Positions 47,628 to 58,841 of a DNA stretch of 64,000 nucleotides are shown piece by piece (within the stretch, counting starts at the first letter, position 1; each line of letters begins with the position of its first letter). Source of the DNA: Pseudomonas sp. HR96 (GTDB taxonomy: Bacteria > Pseudomonadota > Gammaproteobacteria > Pseudomonadales > Pseudomonadaceae); contig NZ_CP139141.1 of NCBI RefSeq assembly GCF_034059295.1, positions 5,439,001-5,503,000 on the forward strand. Direction: 5' to 3'. Both the position numbers and the translations under genes were made by a program. The notes below the pieces were generated by a model. That model was not told where the DNA came from and searched no databases. It worked only from the letters and a program-made list of their open reading frames with translations.

Positions 47628-48482
47628 GTGATGAACGCCAAGCTCATGCACCAGACCCCGGCAGGAGCAGTGCCCGCTCCAGCGCCCACCGCGCCTGCCG
47701 CCAGCCAGACGTATAGCTACAGCCATCTTGCCGACAACCTTACGGACAGCACCGCGCTGGCCGAAGAAGTGGCGTTGGCGATCGCCTACAACGGCATCAG
47801 CCAGGCGGTGATGCTGGTCAGCCCCACCGACCTTGAAGATTTCATCGTCGGCTTCAGCATCGCCAGCGGCATCATCGCCAGCGTCGACGAGATCTACGAC
47901 ATCAAGCTCAGCGGCTGCGGTTCGGCGCAACAGGCCGAGGTCGAGATCGCCAGCCGCGCCTTCTGGAACCTCAAGGATCAGCGCCGGCAGATGGCCGGCA
48001 CCAGCGGTTGCGGCCTGTGCGGCGTCGAGGCGGTGGAGCAGGCATTGCCCGAGCTGGCCGCCCTGCAACCGGCGCCGCTGCCGCCGATTCGCTGGCTGCA
48101 GGGCTTGCGCCAGCGCATCGGCGACTTTCAGCCGCTGGGTCGGCACTGCGGTGCGGTGCACGCCGCGCTGTTCATGAACGACCAGGGCGAGCTGCTGCTG
48201 GGCCGCGAAGACATCGGCCGGCACAACGCCCTCGACAAACTGATCGGCGCGCTGATCCGCCAGGACATCGCCACCGCCGGCGGCCTGGCCGTGGTCACCA
48301 GCCGCTGCAGCCTGGAGCTGATCCAGAAGGTCCTGCGCGCTGGCATCCATACCCTGGTCAGCCTTTCGGCCCCCACCGGCCTGGCCCTGCAATGGGCGCG
48401 CCGGCACAACCTCAACCTCATTCATCTGCCGCAACACAGCGAGCCGCGGGTGTATAGCCCTGCGATGGAGAACCAAGCGTGA
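47628..48482 (+). CDS. fdhD: Formate dehydrogenase accessory sulfurtransferase FdhD
   Basis: 284 residues. The sulfur-carrying Cys128 and Cys131 are in SGCGLCG. Also typical are the LAEEVALAIAYNGISQAVML strand and GREDIGRHNALDKLIG near the C-terminus. FdhD moves sulfur from IscS to the molybdenum cofactor of formate dehydrogenases. Its stop overlaps the GTG start of the oxidoreductase gene (GTGA), so the pair is tightly coupled. Confidence 0.95.
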   Translation: MMNAKLMHQTPAGAVPAPAPTAPAASQTYSYSHLADNLTDSTALAEEVALAIAYNGISQAVMLVSPTDLEDFIVGFSIASGIIASVDEIYDIKLSGCGSAQQAEVEIASRAFWNLKDQRRQMAGTSGCGLCGVEAVEQALPELAALQPAPLPPIRWLQGLRQRIGDFQPLGRHCGAVHAALFMNDQGELLLGREDIGRHNALDKLIGALIRQDIATAGGLAVVTSRCSLELIQKVLRAGIHTLVSLSAPTGLALQWARRHNLNLIHLPQHSEPRVYSPAMENQA

Positions 48483-50815
48483 GCAACCATAATCAAGCCG
48501 ACAAGACCCCGACGCCACGCTACAAGCCCTACAAAGGCGCCGCCGGTGGCTGGGGCGCGCTGATCAGCGTGACCCAGGCGTGGCTGACCAGCGACAACGC
48601 GCTGAAGAACATCCGCACCATGCTCAAGACCAACCAGAATGGCGGCTTCGACTGCCCGGGCTGCGCCTGGGGCGACTCGCCTGAAAGCGGCATGGTCAAA
48701 TTCTGCGAAAACGGCGCCAAGGCGGTCAACTGGGAAGCCACCAAGCGCCGGGTTGATGCCGCTTTCTTCGCCAAGCACAGCGTCACCGCGCTGCTGGAGC
48801 AGAGCGACTACTGGCTGGAGTATCAGGGCCGCCTGACCGAACCGATGGTCTACGACGCCGTCAGCGACCGCTACCAGCCGATCAGCTGGGACAACGCCTT
48901 CAAGCTGATCGCCCGCCACCTGACCAGCCTGACCACTCCCGACCAGGCCGAGTTCTACACCTCGGGCCGCGCCAGCAACGAAGCAGCCTATCTGTACCAG
49001 CTGTTCGTGCGCGCCTACGGCACCAACAACTTTCCCGACTGCTCGAACATGTGCCACGAAGCCAGTGGCGTAGCGCTGTCGCAGAGCGTCGGCGTGGGCA
49101 AGGGCACCGTCACCTTCGACGACTTCGAGCACGCCGATGCCATCTTCGTCTGGGGCCAGAACCCTGGCACCAACCACCCGCGCATGCTTGAACCGCTGCG
49201 CGAGGCGGTGCAGCGCGGAGCCCAGGTGGTGTGCATCAACCCCTTGAAGGAACGCGGCCTGGAACGCTTCCAGCATCCGCAACACCCGATCGAGATGCTC
49301 ACCAACGGCGACCGTCCGACCAATACCGCGTATTTCCGCCCAGCCTTGGGCGGCGACATGGCGATGATGCGCGGCATGGCCAAGTTCCTCCTGCAGTGGG
49401 AGCGCGAAGCCCAGGCCCAGCAGGCGCCGTCGGTGTTCGACCACGACTTCCTCAACGAGCACACCGGTGGCGTGCTCGACTACCTCGCTTCGATCGACGA
49501 CACGCCTTGGGAACAGATCGTCGAGCAGTCCGGCCTGCCAATGGGCGAGATCGAACTGGCCGCGAAGATGTACCTCAAGGCCAACAACGTGATCATGTGC
49601 TGGGCCATGGGCATCACCCAGCACCGCCACTCGGTGGCAACCATTCAGGAAATCGCCAACCTGATGCTGCTGCGCGGCAATATCGGCCGCCCGGGCGCCG
49701 GCCTGTGCCCGGTGCGTGGCCACAGTAACGTGCAGGGCGACCGCACCATGGGCATCAACGAACGCCCGCCGGTGTTCCTGCTCGACGCGCTGGAAAAACG
49801 CTTCCAGTTCAAGGTGCCGCGCAGCAACGGCCACAACGTGGTCGAGGCCATTCACGCCATGCTCGACGGCCGCGCCAAGGTGTTCATCGGGCTGGGCGGC
49901 AACTTCGCCCAGGCCACTCCGGACAGCCCTCGTACCGCCGAGGCCCTGCGCAACTGCGCCCTGACCGTGCAGATCAGCACCAAGCTCAACCGAAGCCATC
50001 TGATGCACGGCAAGGACGCGCTGATTCTGCCGTGTCTGGGCCGCACCGACATCGACCTGCAGGCCGAGGGCCCCCAGGCCGTCACCGTGGAAGACTCCTT
50101 CAGCATGGTCCACGCCTCCAACGGCCAGCTGCAGCCGCTGTCGCGGGAAATGCGCTCGGAGCCGGCGATCATCGCGGGCATCGCCGCTGCCACCCTAGGC
50201 AACCACCCGGTGGACTGGAACTGGCTGATCGCCGATTACCGGCGCATCCGCGACCTGATCGCCGACACCCTGCCCGGCTTCAAGGACTTCAACCAGCGCC
50301 TGGAGCACCCGGGCGGCTTCTACCTGGGCAACAGCGCCGCCGAACGTCGCTGGAACACCGCCAGCGCGCGAGCCAACTTCAAGGCCAACCTGCTGCCGAT
50401 GGACCTGGTCAACGAACGCGTGCGCGCCACCGGCCAGGTACCGGACCTGATCCTGCAGTCGATGCGTTCCCACGACCAGTACAACACCACCATCTACGGC
50501 CTGGACGATCGCTACCGCGGCGTGCGCGGTCAGCGTGAGGTGGTGTTCGTCAACGAGGCGGACATCATTCGCCTGGGCTTTCAGCCCGGGCAGAAGGCCG
50601 ACCTGATCGCTATCTGGGATGACGGCCGTGAGCGCCGGGTCAACGGCTTCACCTTGCTGGCTTTCGACATCCCGGCCGGCCAGGCAGCAGCCTACTACCC
50701 GGAGGTCAACCCATTGGTGCCGCTGGAGAGCGTCGGTGCCGGCAGCCATACGCCGACCTCGAAGTTCGTGGCAATCCGGTTGGAGAGGTCAGCGCAGTCC
50801 AATCGGATTGCCTGA
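48479..50815 (+). CDS. FdhF/YdeP-family molybdopterin oxidoreductase
   Basis: 778 residues from a GTG that overlaps the fdhD stop. It is a bis-MGD molybdoenzyme of the YdeP type: an N-terminal CPGC pair (Cys59, Cys62), NMCHEASG as probable metal-site loop, WGQNPGTNHPRM, RPGAGLCPVRGHSNVQGDR and SMRSHDQYNTTIYG near the end. It lacks the full N-terminal four-cysteine 4Fe-4S cluster of classical FdhF. It is cytoplasmic (no Tat signal). Coupling to fdhD suggests sulfuration of its cofactor. Formate oxidation is often assumed; in E. coli YdeP is linked to acid resistance, so the substrate is open. Confidence 0.9.
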   Translation: MSNHNQADKTPTPRYKPYKGAAGGWGALISVTQAWLTSDNALKNIRTMLKTNQNGGFDCPGCAWGDSPESGMVKFCENGAKAVNWEATKRRVDAAFFAKHSVTALLEQSDYWLEYQGRLTEPMVYDAVSDRYQPISWDNAFKLIARHLTSLTTPDQAEFYTSGRASNEAAYLYQLFVRAYGTNNFPDCSNMCHEASGVALSQSVGVGKGTVTFDDFEHADAIFVWGQNPGTNHPRMLEPLREAVQRGAQVVCINPLKERGLERFQHPQHPIEMLTNGDRPTNTAYFRPALGGDMAMMRGMAKFLLQWEREAQAQQAPSVFDHDFLNEHTGGVLDYLASIDDTPWEQIVEQSGLPMGEIELAAKMYLKANNVIMCWAMGITQHRHSVATIQEIANLMLLRGNIGRPGAGLCPVRGHSNVQGDRTMGINERPPVFLLDALEKRFQFKVPRSNGHNVVEAIHAMLDGRAKVFIGLGGNFAQATPDSPRTAEALRNCALTVQISTKLNRSHLMHGKDALILPCLGRTDIDLQAEGPQAVTVEDSFSMVHASNGQLQPLSREMRSEPAIIAGIAAATLGNHPVDWNWLIADYRRIRDLIADTLPGFKDFNQRLEHPGGFYLGNSAAERRWNTASARANFKANLLPMDLVNERVRATGQVPDLILQSMRSHDQYNTTIYGLDDRYRGVRGQREVVFVNEADIIRLGFQPGQKADLIAIWDDGRERRVNGFTLLAFDIPAGQAAAYYPEVNPLVPLESVGAGSHTPTSKFVAIRLERSAQSNRIA

Positions 50816-50850
50816 CGGCAACCCGCCTTGCGACCCTTGGGGCCTGTGCG

Positions 50851-51279
50851 CTAGGCCAGCTGTTGCAACGCCTCGCGCAAGCCTTGAGGGATCACCACCG
50901 GTTGATTCGACGCCCGGTCCACAAACACGTGGACCAGGCGCCCGGCCGCGCAGGGCTCATCCTCCCCTACCTTGAACAGCGCCAGTTCGTACTGCACCGA
51001 ACTGTTGCCCAGCTTGCCGACGCGCAGCCCGACCTCGATACGCGCGGGAAAGGCCACCGAGGCGAAGTAGTCGCACGCCGAACTGACGACAAAGCCCACC
51101 ACAGCGCCGTCGTGGATATCCAGGCCGCCGTGCTCGATCAGATAAGTGTTAACGGCTGTGTCGAAGAAGCTGTAATAAGTGACGTTATTGACGTGCCCGT
51201 AGATGTCGTTGTCGTGCCAGCGCAAGGTGATCGGCTGAAAATGCCGGTATTGCTGGCGCTGCGGGGTCGATTCGGTCAT
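50851..51279 (-). CDS. 4HBT-type acyl-CoA thioesterase
   Basis: 142 residues, single hotdog domain. The active-site motif is WHDNDIYGHVNN, with the catalytic Asp of the 4-hydroxybenzoyl-CoA thioesterase class. It is followed by YYSFFDTAVN and a C-terminal strand GRLVHVFVD. It is cytoplasmic; the substrate is probably a short or medium acyl-CoA. It is convergent with the molybdoenzyme gene (35 bases). Confidence 0.9.
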   Translation of the reverse strand: MTESTPQRQQYRHFQPITLRWHDNDIYGHVNNVTYYSFFDTAVNTYLIEHGGLDIHDGAVVGFVVSSACDYFASVAFPARIEVGLRVGKLGNSSVQYELALFKVGEDEPCAAGRLVHVFVDRASNQPVVIPQGLREALQQLA

Positions 51280-51399
51280 GGCGGGCTCGGCTGGGGATGG
51301 AAAAACGCCATCCTCTCATCAGCTTTTGCAACACTCAAATTCGGACAACGCGCCTGGCAGGCGACATAGTGGACCTTCATGTCACTCATGGAGGTTGCC

Positions 51400-52446
51400 A
51401 TGCCGCATTCGTTTCTTGTTACCGGGGCGTTCAGTGGTTCGGCGGACTATAACGCCACTGCGCCGGTGGATCCTCGCTACGTGCAATTCGAGACAGCCGA
51501 ATACCGGGCATTGCCTGCATTGAGCGTGGTCAAGGCGGCCGCGTTGTACGCTCGCGGCGGCACGGGTGAAGGCCAGATAGTGGCGGTCATCGACTCGGGA
51601 CTCAATCGCGACCTGCCGGAGTTCAAGGGCCGCTTGGCGGATCCGGGCTACGACCATGTCACCCAACAGCCAGGCGTTGCCGATAGACACGGCCATGGCA
51701 CGCAAATGGCCGGCATCATCGCCGCCAACAAGGACGGCAAGGGCATGCACGGCATTGCCTACAATGCACGGTTGATCCCCATGCGTTTTGGTGACGACAA
51801 CCAGCCGTTCTTTTTCGATGAGCAAATCGCCGAATCCTGGCAATACGCCTTCGAGCGTGGCGCTTCCGTGTTGAGTAATTCGTGGGCCAATTCCATACCG
51901 GCAACGCAGATTACCGAGAAGCGATACAACCAGGTGATGCCGGCTTCCCTGGCCGCAGCCCGCAAGCTGGTCGACGAAGGCGCCGTGCTGGTATTCCCCA
52001 CCGGCAACGAACTGCGCCGCGAGCCACTGGCCGAAGCTGGGCTGCCGCTGGCTGTGCCTGAGCTGGAGGCGGGTTGGCTGGCTGTCGTAGCGGTCGACAG
52101 CAGCGGCCGGGCCATCAACACCAACGCCAACTATTGCGGCGTGGCAACGCGCTGGTGCATCGCCGCGCCCGGCGGCGACTCCGGGGCAGGCCACGGCTTG
52201 CTGACCACCTACAAGGATGGCGAATATGGCGAGACAGCAGGCACCTCACCCGCCGTAGCGCTGGTGGCCGGGGCGCTCGCCGCCCTGCAGAGCCGTTACC
52301 CGCAGATGACTCCACAGCAGGTCCGCCAGCTACTGCTCGACAGCGCCGATCGCAGCGGCGTGTATGCCAACAGTGAGGCGTACGGGCGTGGCCTGATGGA
52401 CCTGGAGCGCGCCTCAAGGGCCAGGCCGACGCTCGTCGTCAAGTGA
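51400..52446 (+). CDS. Subtilisin-like (S8) serine protease without visible signal peptide
   Basis: 348 residues from the third of three in-frame ATGs, chosen because GGAGG lies five bases before it. The catalytic triad is Asp65 (AVIDSG), His97 (DRHGHGT) and Ser283 (GTSPAVALVAG), with the oxyanion asparagine in PTGNE. Loop spacing resembles the passenger domains of autotransporter subtilases, but there is no beta-barrel and no hydrophobic signal sequence (MPHSFLVTGAFSGSADYN). It would therefore be cytoplasmic or leave by another route. It has its own promoter region in the gap from the divergent thioesterase. Confidence 0.87.
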   Translation: MPHSFLVTGAFSGSADYNATAPVDPRYVQFETAEYRALPALSVVKAAALYARGGTGEGQIVAVIDSGLNRDLPEFKGRLADPGYDHVTQQPGVADRHGHGTQMAGIIAANKDGKGMHGIAYNARLIPMRFGDDNQPFFFDEQIAESWQYAFERGASVLSNSWANSIPATQITEKRYNQVMPASLAAARKLVDEGAVLVFPTGNELRREPLAEAGLPLAVPELEAGWLAVVAVDSSGRAINTNANYCGVATRWCIAAPGGDSGAGHGLLTTYKDGEYGETAGTSPAVALVAGALAALQSRYPQMTPQQVRQLLLDSADRSGVYANSEAYGRGLMDLERASRARPTLVVK

Positions 52447-52544
52447 GTGGAGGGATCTAGTCAAGTCCTTGCCGAGGGTTTAACCTCCCCAGCGCGCTCA
52501 AAGTGCCATCGCACACTTGCAGCTGAGCGCTGGAGGAAAGGACC

Positions 52545-53282
52545 ATGCTGGAACCCAAGGACGAAGGCGTCACCCACATTCAAAAGCCGCGCCCCGGCGA
52601 GTTCGACGTCGTGCTCAGCAGCCATCCCTCGCGTGCCGCACAGCCCCAGGCTGGCGGCGCCGGGCGTGGCCGACTGTTGATCTATGTCGCTGTGCTCGGC
52701 CTGGCGGCATGGCTGCTAGCGCCGCAACTGTTCACCTCGAAGCCCGCTGCCAGCACCCCCGCCCCGGTGGCCGCCGCCAGCGAGGCCGAGCCGGCGGAGC
52801 CGGCGCCCGCGCCGGTTGCGCAGCCGGTGGCGCAGCGCATCGATATTTCGCTGCCCGACCCGCAGCCGGCCGTGGCCGCGCCTGCGCCGAGCCCGGCGCC
52901 CAAGCCGTTGTTGACTACTCCGACCAACATGGTGTCGGCCCAGTACATGGCCGATTACAAGTCCGGCGCCAATCGCCCGGTCAACACTCGGCACAAGACC
53001 TGGCTGATCGCCAGCGCGACCATTCGCGAATGGGATGGCCGCAATGCCTACCGGGCGCAGTGGCGAATCAGCGACAACGTCATCGACAATGCCAGCGTCT
53101 GCGCCAACTTCTACCAGGGCTCGGTGGAGCGCCGCGAATGCCGGCGCGCGGCGCAGGTGTACTTCCGCGAGCAGTGCAAGGACTGGGGCCGCCGGGTCGA
53201 GAAGAACAACGACGAGGAGGCCAAGACGGCGCAGTCGCGTTATTGCTCGGCCACCAAGTCGTTCAGCCCCGACGAAGGCTGA
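52545..53282 (+). CDS. Hypothetical bitopic membrane protein with Pro/Ala-rich stalk
   Basis: 245 residues. A short cytoplasmic N-terminus (about 1-43), one membrane helix (about 45-62, LLIYVAVLGLAAWLLAP), a Pro/Ala/Glu-rich periplasmic stalk (about 66-125) and a C-terminal domain (about 140-245) with four cysteines, possibly two disulfides (ASVCANFYQGS, ERRECRRA, REQCKDW, SRYCSATK). AGGAAAGG precedes the ATG. I recognise no family. A strong terminator follows immediately. Confidence 0.7.
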   Translation: MLEPKDEGVTHIQKPRPGEFDVVLSSHPSRAAQPQAGGAGRGRLLIYVAVLGLAAWLLAPQLFTSKPAASTPAPVAAASEAEPAEPAPAPVAQPVAQRIDISLPDPQPAVAAPAPSPAPKPLLTTPTNMVSAQYMADYKSGANRPVNTRHKTWLIASATIREWDGRNAYRAQWRISDNVIDNASVCANFYQGSVERRECRRAAQVYFREQCKDWGRRVEKNNDEEAKTAQSRYCSATKSFSPDEG

Positions 53283-53288
53283 CCCAGC

Positions 53289-53322
53289 CACAAAAAAACC
53301 GCCCGAAGGCGGTTTTTTTGTG
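53289..53322. terminator. Bidirectional Rho-independent terminator
   Basis: A 15-bp stem, CACAAAAAAACCGCC and its complement, has loop CGAA. It lies seven bases after the hypothetical gene and 13 before the end of the convergent pckA, so it serves both. Confidence 0.92.
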
Positions 53323-53334
53323 TCGCAGCTCAGC

Positions 53335-54947
<1,613 letters not shown>

Positions 54948-55058
54948 GCGGTAAAAGTGGCCGGATTATGCCTAGGAATGGGCCTTTCGAGAAGGCCCCT
55001 CCTGCTGAAACGTCGTTAATCCGGCGCAGCTTGATTCACTTGGCAGTGCTAAAACCTT

Positions 55059-55961
55059 TCAGTGACGGGTATCTGACGGCGAATCTACGCCCGCGCCAGC
55101 GAAAAGCTGTGCCACGTCGGTGCTGTCGAACAGGTAACGCTGGTTGCAGAACTGGCAATCGATTTCCACGGTACCGCCGTGTTCCGCCAGCAATTGCTCG
55201 GCATCCTCATGGCCCAGGCTGATCAGCGCGCGCGCCGAACGCTCGCGCGAGCAGCTGCAACGAAATCGCAGCGGCTGCACGTCGAAGACCCGTAGCGGGT
55301 CTTCGTGGTACAGGCGATGCAGCACGGTTTCGTTGTCCAGGCCCAGTAACTCCTCGGTTTTCAGCGTATGCGCCAGCGCAGTGATGTGCTGCCAGCTGGC
55401 GTCGCGCTCTTCATCGTCTTTCTGCAGCTCGCGGGGCAGCTGCTGCAGGAGCAGGCCGCGAGCACGGGTGCCGTCGGCGCGCAACCAGAAGCGCGTGCCC
55501 AACTGCTCGGACAAGGCGAAATAATTGGAGAAACACTCCGACAGGTCAACCCCGTCCAGGGCGACGATGCCCTGGTAGCGCTGGCCGTTGGTCGGATCGA
55601 TGGTCATCGCCAGCGTGCCCTCGGGCATCAGCTCAGGCAGCCCGGCGCCAGCGTCGATGCGCTCGGCGTCGAAACGTGCCAGGCCGCGGATCTCGCGCTC
55701 GCTGGAGCACTCGATCATCAGCAGCGGAACCGGGCCCTCGGAGCGCGCCTGAAGGATCAGCAGGCCGTCAAACTTGAGGGTGCCCACCAGCAAGGCTGCC
55801 GCCGCCATGAACTCGCCCAGCAGCTGCGCGACGGGTTCGGGGTACGCGTGTTTGGCCAGGACCTCGGCATAGCTGTGCTCGAGGGCGACCAGCTCGCCGC
55901 GCACGTCGCTCTCGTCGAACATGAAACGCTGGGTGAAATCGGTGTCTGGCAAATCGTGCAT
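55059..55961 (-). CDS. hslO: Redox-regulated chaperone Hsp33
   Basis: 300 residues from the ATG at 55961 ([15 protein letters not shown]), close to the usual family start. The C-terminal zinc/redox switch has CSC (in [10 protein letters not shown]) and CQFC (in DCQFCNQRY). On oxidation the four cysteines form disulfides and the chaperone becomes active. It lies upstream of pckA on the same strand, as in other Pseudomonas. A nine-codon longer frame exists but has no better RBS. Confidence 0.96.
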   Translation of the reverse strand: MHDLPDTDFTQRFMFDESDVRGELVALEHSYAEVLAKHAYPEPVAQLLGEFMAAAALLVGTLKFDGLLILQARSEGPVPLLMIECSSEREIRGLARFDAERIDAGAGLPELMPEGTLAMTIDPTNGQRYQGIVALDGVDLSECFSNYFALSEQLGTRFWLRADGTRARGLLLQQLPRELQKDDEERDASWQHITALAHTLKTEELLGLDNETVLHRLYHEDPLRVFDVQPLRFRCSCSRERSARALISLGHEDAEQLLAEHGGTVEIDCQFCNQRYLFDSTDVAQLFAGAGVDSPSDTRH

Positions 55962-56065
55962 AGTGTGGGTATCTGATATAGATGACAAAAGGATGGCAAG
56001 CGCCTATAAAGCGCGTCTCTGCACCTCAAGTGGGGTGCAAAAGGTAAAGAACCAAGGGGTATCTT

Positions 56066-56866
56066 ATGAACAAACCCGAACTGTTCCAAGCAAGGTGGAA
56101 CGTCCGCGGCCTGGTAATTTGTAATTTAATCCCGATCGCGCTTTTGTGTTTCTGGTTATGGCCGGTCGGCAACGCTTTGTGCACAGCATTCGACGAATGG
56201 TTCTTTCACCTGCTCAACCAGCCGTTGGCGACCAATAGCGCCTGGCGTCACATCTGGGCGGTGGGCAGCGTACGACCGTTCGACCTGATCGTCGGCATCA
56301 TCATGTTATGCCTGCTGCTGCGCGGCGACTGGGTGTTCAAGGCCAGCGAAGTGCGACCAGCCATCCTCGGCTTCGTTGCCATCCTGGTGCTGATGGTGAT
56401 CATCCGTACCGTGTTCGAGAAGATCTGCGACCCGCTGGGCTTGCAGCACGACAGCATTTCCATCGTGCTGGGCGACAAGGCGGTGCACCTGAGCGACTAC
56501 TTCCCGCATCTGGACAAGCGTCTGCAGATCAAGGACTCGTCCAACCAGAGCTTCCCGGGCGACCACGCTTCTGTGCTGTTGATCTGGGCGCTGTTCATGA
56601 GCATGTTCATGCGCACCGCTGGCCAGTGGCTCCTGGTGTGGGCCTTGACCTTCCTGTTCATGATGCCGCGCCTGGTGGCCGGTGCCCACTGGGGCCAGGA
56701 CGATTACATCGGCGCGGTGTTCCTCTCGCTGCTGGGCCTGGGCTGGGGCTACTTTACCCCCTTCGCCGCCGTGGCCAGCAGCTGGCTGCTGCGTCTGACC
56801 GAGCCGCTGTTTCGCTTGGCACGGCATGTCCCTCTGGTCCGGCGCATGAGTGTCATCAGCGGCTGA
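56066..56866 (+). CDS. PAP2-family membrane phosphatase
   Basis: 266 residues with about six membrane helices. The phosphatase motifs are SFPGDHASV (His167, the PSGH box with Gly-Asp inserted in place of Ser) and PRLVAGAHWGQD (His208, the nucleophile box). The first box K-x6-RP is weak (KRLQIKDSSN nearby). The substrate is probably a membrane phospholipid, undecaprenyl pyrophosphate or lipid A phosphate. It is divergent from hslO, matching the gene order of P. aeruginosa PA5194 as I remember it. Confidence 0.85.
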   Translation: MNKPELFQARWNVRGLVICNLIPIALLCFWLWPVGNALCTAFDEWFFHLLNQPLATNSAWRHIWAVGSVRPFDLIVGIIMLCLLLRGDWVFKASEVRPAILGFVAILVLMVIIRTVFEKICDPLGLQHDSISIVLGDKAVHLSDYFPHLDKRLQIKDSSNQSFPGDHASVLLIWALFMSMFMRTAGQWLLVWALTFLFMMPRLVAGAHWGQDDYIGAVFLSLLGLGWGYFTPFAAVASSWLLRLTEPLFRLARHVPLVRRMSVISG

Positions 56867-56882
56867 CGCACCCGCGCGGCGA

Positions 56883-57290
56883 TCAGACGTCCCGGGCTCG
56901 GCCCTGGAAGTCGAACAGCTGGCGGCGCTGTTTCTTGGTCGGTTTGCCGTCGGTTTCGACGCCGAGCGCGCCGGCCTTGCGTTGTGCGGCGGCCTGCTCG
57001 CGGCGCGCCAGGCTCTGCTCGGTCTCGGCGTACAGCGTCTGCGCCTCAGGGGCGCCGCGGCGCACGATCGACAGGGCCTGAACCACCACGGTGCGCTCGT
57101 CGAAACCGGCGCGGATCTGCAATTCGTCCCCCACTCGTGGCTCCTTGCTCGGCTTGCAACGCTCGCCACGGCAGTGCACCTTGCCGCTTTCGATGGCCGC
57201 CTTGGCCAGGGCGCGAGTCTTGTAGAAGCGCGCCGCCCACAGCCACTTGTCGAGGCGAACCTTGTCGTCTTCCAATTCTTTTTGCGCCAA
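56883..57290 (-). CDS. hslR: Ribosome-associated heat-shock protein Hsp15
   Basis: 135 residues. The S4 RNA-binding domain is at about 10-75 (VRLDKWLWAARFYKTRALAK, ESGKVHCRGERCKPS), and a basic tail is at the C-terminus. Hsp15 binds 50S subunits that carry a stalled nascent chain. It is convergent with the PAP2 gene (16 bases) and divergent from rimB. Confidence 0.95.
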   Translation of the reverse strand: MAQKELEDDKVRLDKWLWAARFYKTRALAKAAIESGKVHCRGERCKPSKEPRVGDELQIRAGFDERTVVVQALSIVRRGAPEAQTLYAETEQSLARREQAAAQRKAGALGVETDGKPTKKQRRQLFDFQGRARDV

Positions 57291-57433
57291 CGTGCTGCTC
57301 CGCTAAAAAATTTAATGAAACTTTACTACCCTAGCCGCCGGATGCAACCACCGTCGGTTCCGGCTAGAGTGCCTGAAGAGCGCACCTGCGTAACCCGCTG
57401 CCCCATTTCCCATTTGACCGCCGGCTGATCCAT

Positions 57434-57916
57434 TTGAAGACATTTGACCATTTGACCGTAATCGGCCTGCGCGAGTGGGTGGCGCTTCCCGAACTGGGCG
57501 TTGCCGGCCTGCGGGCCAAGATCGACACCGGCGCCAGCACTTCCAGCCTGCACGCCACGGACATCGAACTGTTCGAGCGCGACGGCCAGGAGTGGGTGCG
57601 GTTCACCGCCCACCTGGGCACCGTCGTGCAACTGCGCCATCGGCGCTGCGAAGCACCGCTGGTGGCCATGAAAACCATCAAGAGCTCCAACGGCCACTCG
57701 GAAATTCGCTACGTGATCAGCACGACTCTCGCGCTCGGTGATCTGAGCTGGAGAGTCCAGTTCACCCTTGCGTCACGCAAGGCCATGCGTTACCGCCTGC
57801 TGCTGGGCTCCAAGGCCTTGATCGACGGCCACCTGGTGGTCAACCCGGGTCTCAAATACGTTCAGGACAAGCCGGTGTTTCCGGTCACTACTTCCTCCTC
57901 CACAGGTGTTGCATGA
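57434..57916 (+). CDS. rimB: RimB-type protease (retropepsin-like 'ATP-dependent zinc protease')
   Basis: 160 residues, starting at TTG 57434 ([16 protein letters not shown]); no better start is seen. The motif Ala28-Lys-Ile-Asp31-Thr-Gly-Ala34 is the DTGA motif of aspartic (retropepsin) proteases, despite the family label 'zinc protease'. The family is strictly linked to RimK-type ligases. In P. fluorescens the rimABK products control glutamate tails on ribosomal protein S6, with RimB as the protease. Its stop overlaps the rimK start (ATGA). No rimA-like frame is visible in the 143-bp gap upstream. Confidence 0.88.
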   Translation: MKTFDHLTVIGLREWVALPELGVAGLRAKIDTGASTSSLHATDIELFERDGQEWVRFTAHLGTVVQLRHRRCEAPLVAMKTIKSSNGHSEIRYVISTTLALGDLSWRVQFTLASRKAMRYRLLLGSKALIDGHLVVNPGLKYVQDKPVFPVTTSSSTGVA

Positions 57917-58818
57917 GAATCGCTGTGCTGTCGCGTAACCCGCGTCTGTATTCCACCCGTCGTCTGGTAGAGGCTGGTACCGAGCGTGGCCATGAAATGG
58001 TGGTCATCGACACCCTGCGCGCCTACATGAACATCGCCAGCCACAAGCCGCAGATCCATTACCGCGGCAAGCCCCTGGGGCCGTTCGACGCCGTCATCCC
58101 GCGCATTGGCGCCTCGGTCACGTTCTATGGCTGTGCGGTGCTGCGCCAGTTCGAGATGATGGGCGTGTTCCCGCTCAACGAGTCGGTGGCGATCGCCCGC
58201 TCGCGCGACAAGCTGCGCTCGCTGCAACTGCTGTCACGGCGCGGCATCGGCCTGCCGGTCACCGGCTTCGCTCACTCGCCGGACGACATTCCCGATCTGA
58301 TCCAGATGGTCAACGGCGCGCCGCTGGTGATCAAGGTGCTCGAGGGCACCCAGGGCATTGGCGTGGTGCTGTGCGAAACCACCAAGGCGGCGGAATCGGT
58401 GATCGAGGCGTTCATGGGCCTCAAGCAGGACATCATGGTCCAGGAGTACATCCAGGAGGCCGGCGGCGCCGACATCCGTTGCTTCGTGGTGGGCGACAAG
58501 GTCATCGCCTCGATGAAGCGTCAGGCCAAGCCCGGCGAGTTCCGCTCCAATCTGCACCGTGGCGGCAGCGCCAGCCTGATCAAGATCACCCCCGAGGAGC
58601 GCATGACCGCCATTCGCGCCGCCAAGGTGATGGGCTTGAGCGTGGCCGGGGTCGACATCCTGCGTTCCAACCATGGCCCGCTGGTGATGGAGGTCAACTC
58701 CTCGCCGGGGCTCGAGGGCATCGAGGTCACCACCGGCAAGGATGTCGCTGGCATGATCATCGAATACCTGGAGAAAAATGGCGGCCCGAACCTGGCGCGA
58801 ACCAAGGGCAAAGGCTGA
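57913..58818 (+). CDS. rimK: Ribosomal protein S6 glutamate ligase RimK
   Basis: 301 residues, ATP-grasp fold. Key segments are [27 protein letters not shown] (lid and ATP-binding), [19 protein letters not shown], and [14 protein letters not shown] (metal-binding Glu-x-Asn). It adds glutamates to the C-terminus of ribosomal protein S6. It is coupled to rimB by a four-base overlap and is convergent with envZ. Confidence 0.97.
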   Translation: MRIAVLSRNPRLYSTRRLVEAGTERGHEMVVIDTLRAYMNIASHKPQIHYRGKPLGPFDAVIPRIGASVTFYGCAVLRQFEMMGVFPLNESVAIARSRDKLRSLQLLSRRGIGLPVTGFAHSPDDIPDLIQMVNGAPLVIKVLEGTQGIGVVLCETTKAAESVIEAFMGLKQDIMVQEYIQEAGGADIRCFVVGDKVIASMKRQAKPGEFRSNLHRGGSASLIKITPEERMTAIRAAKVMGLSVAGVDILRSNHGPLVMEVNSSPGLEGIEVTTGKDVAGMIIEYLEKNGGPNLARTKGKG

Positions 58819-58841
58819 TTCAGCGCGATCGCGGGGTGCCC

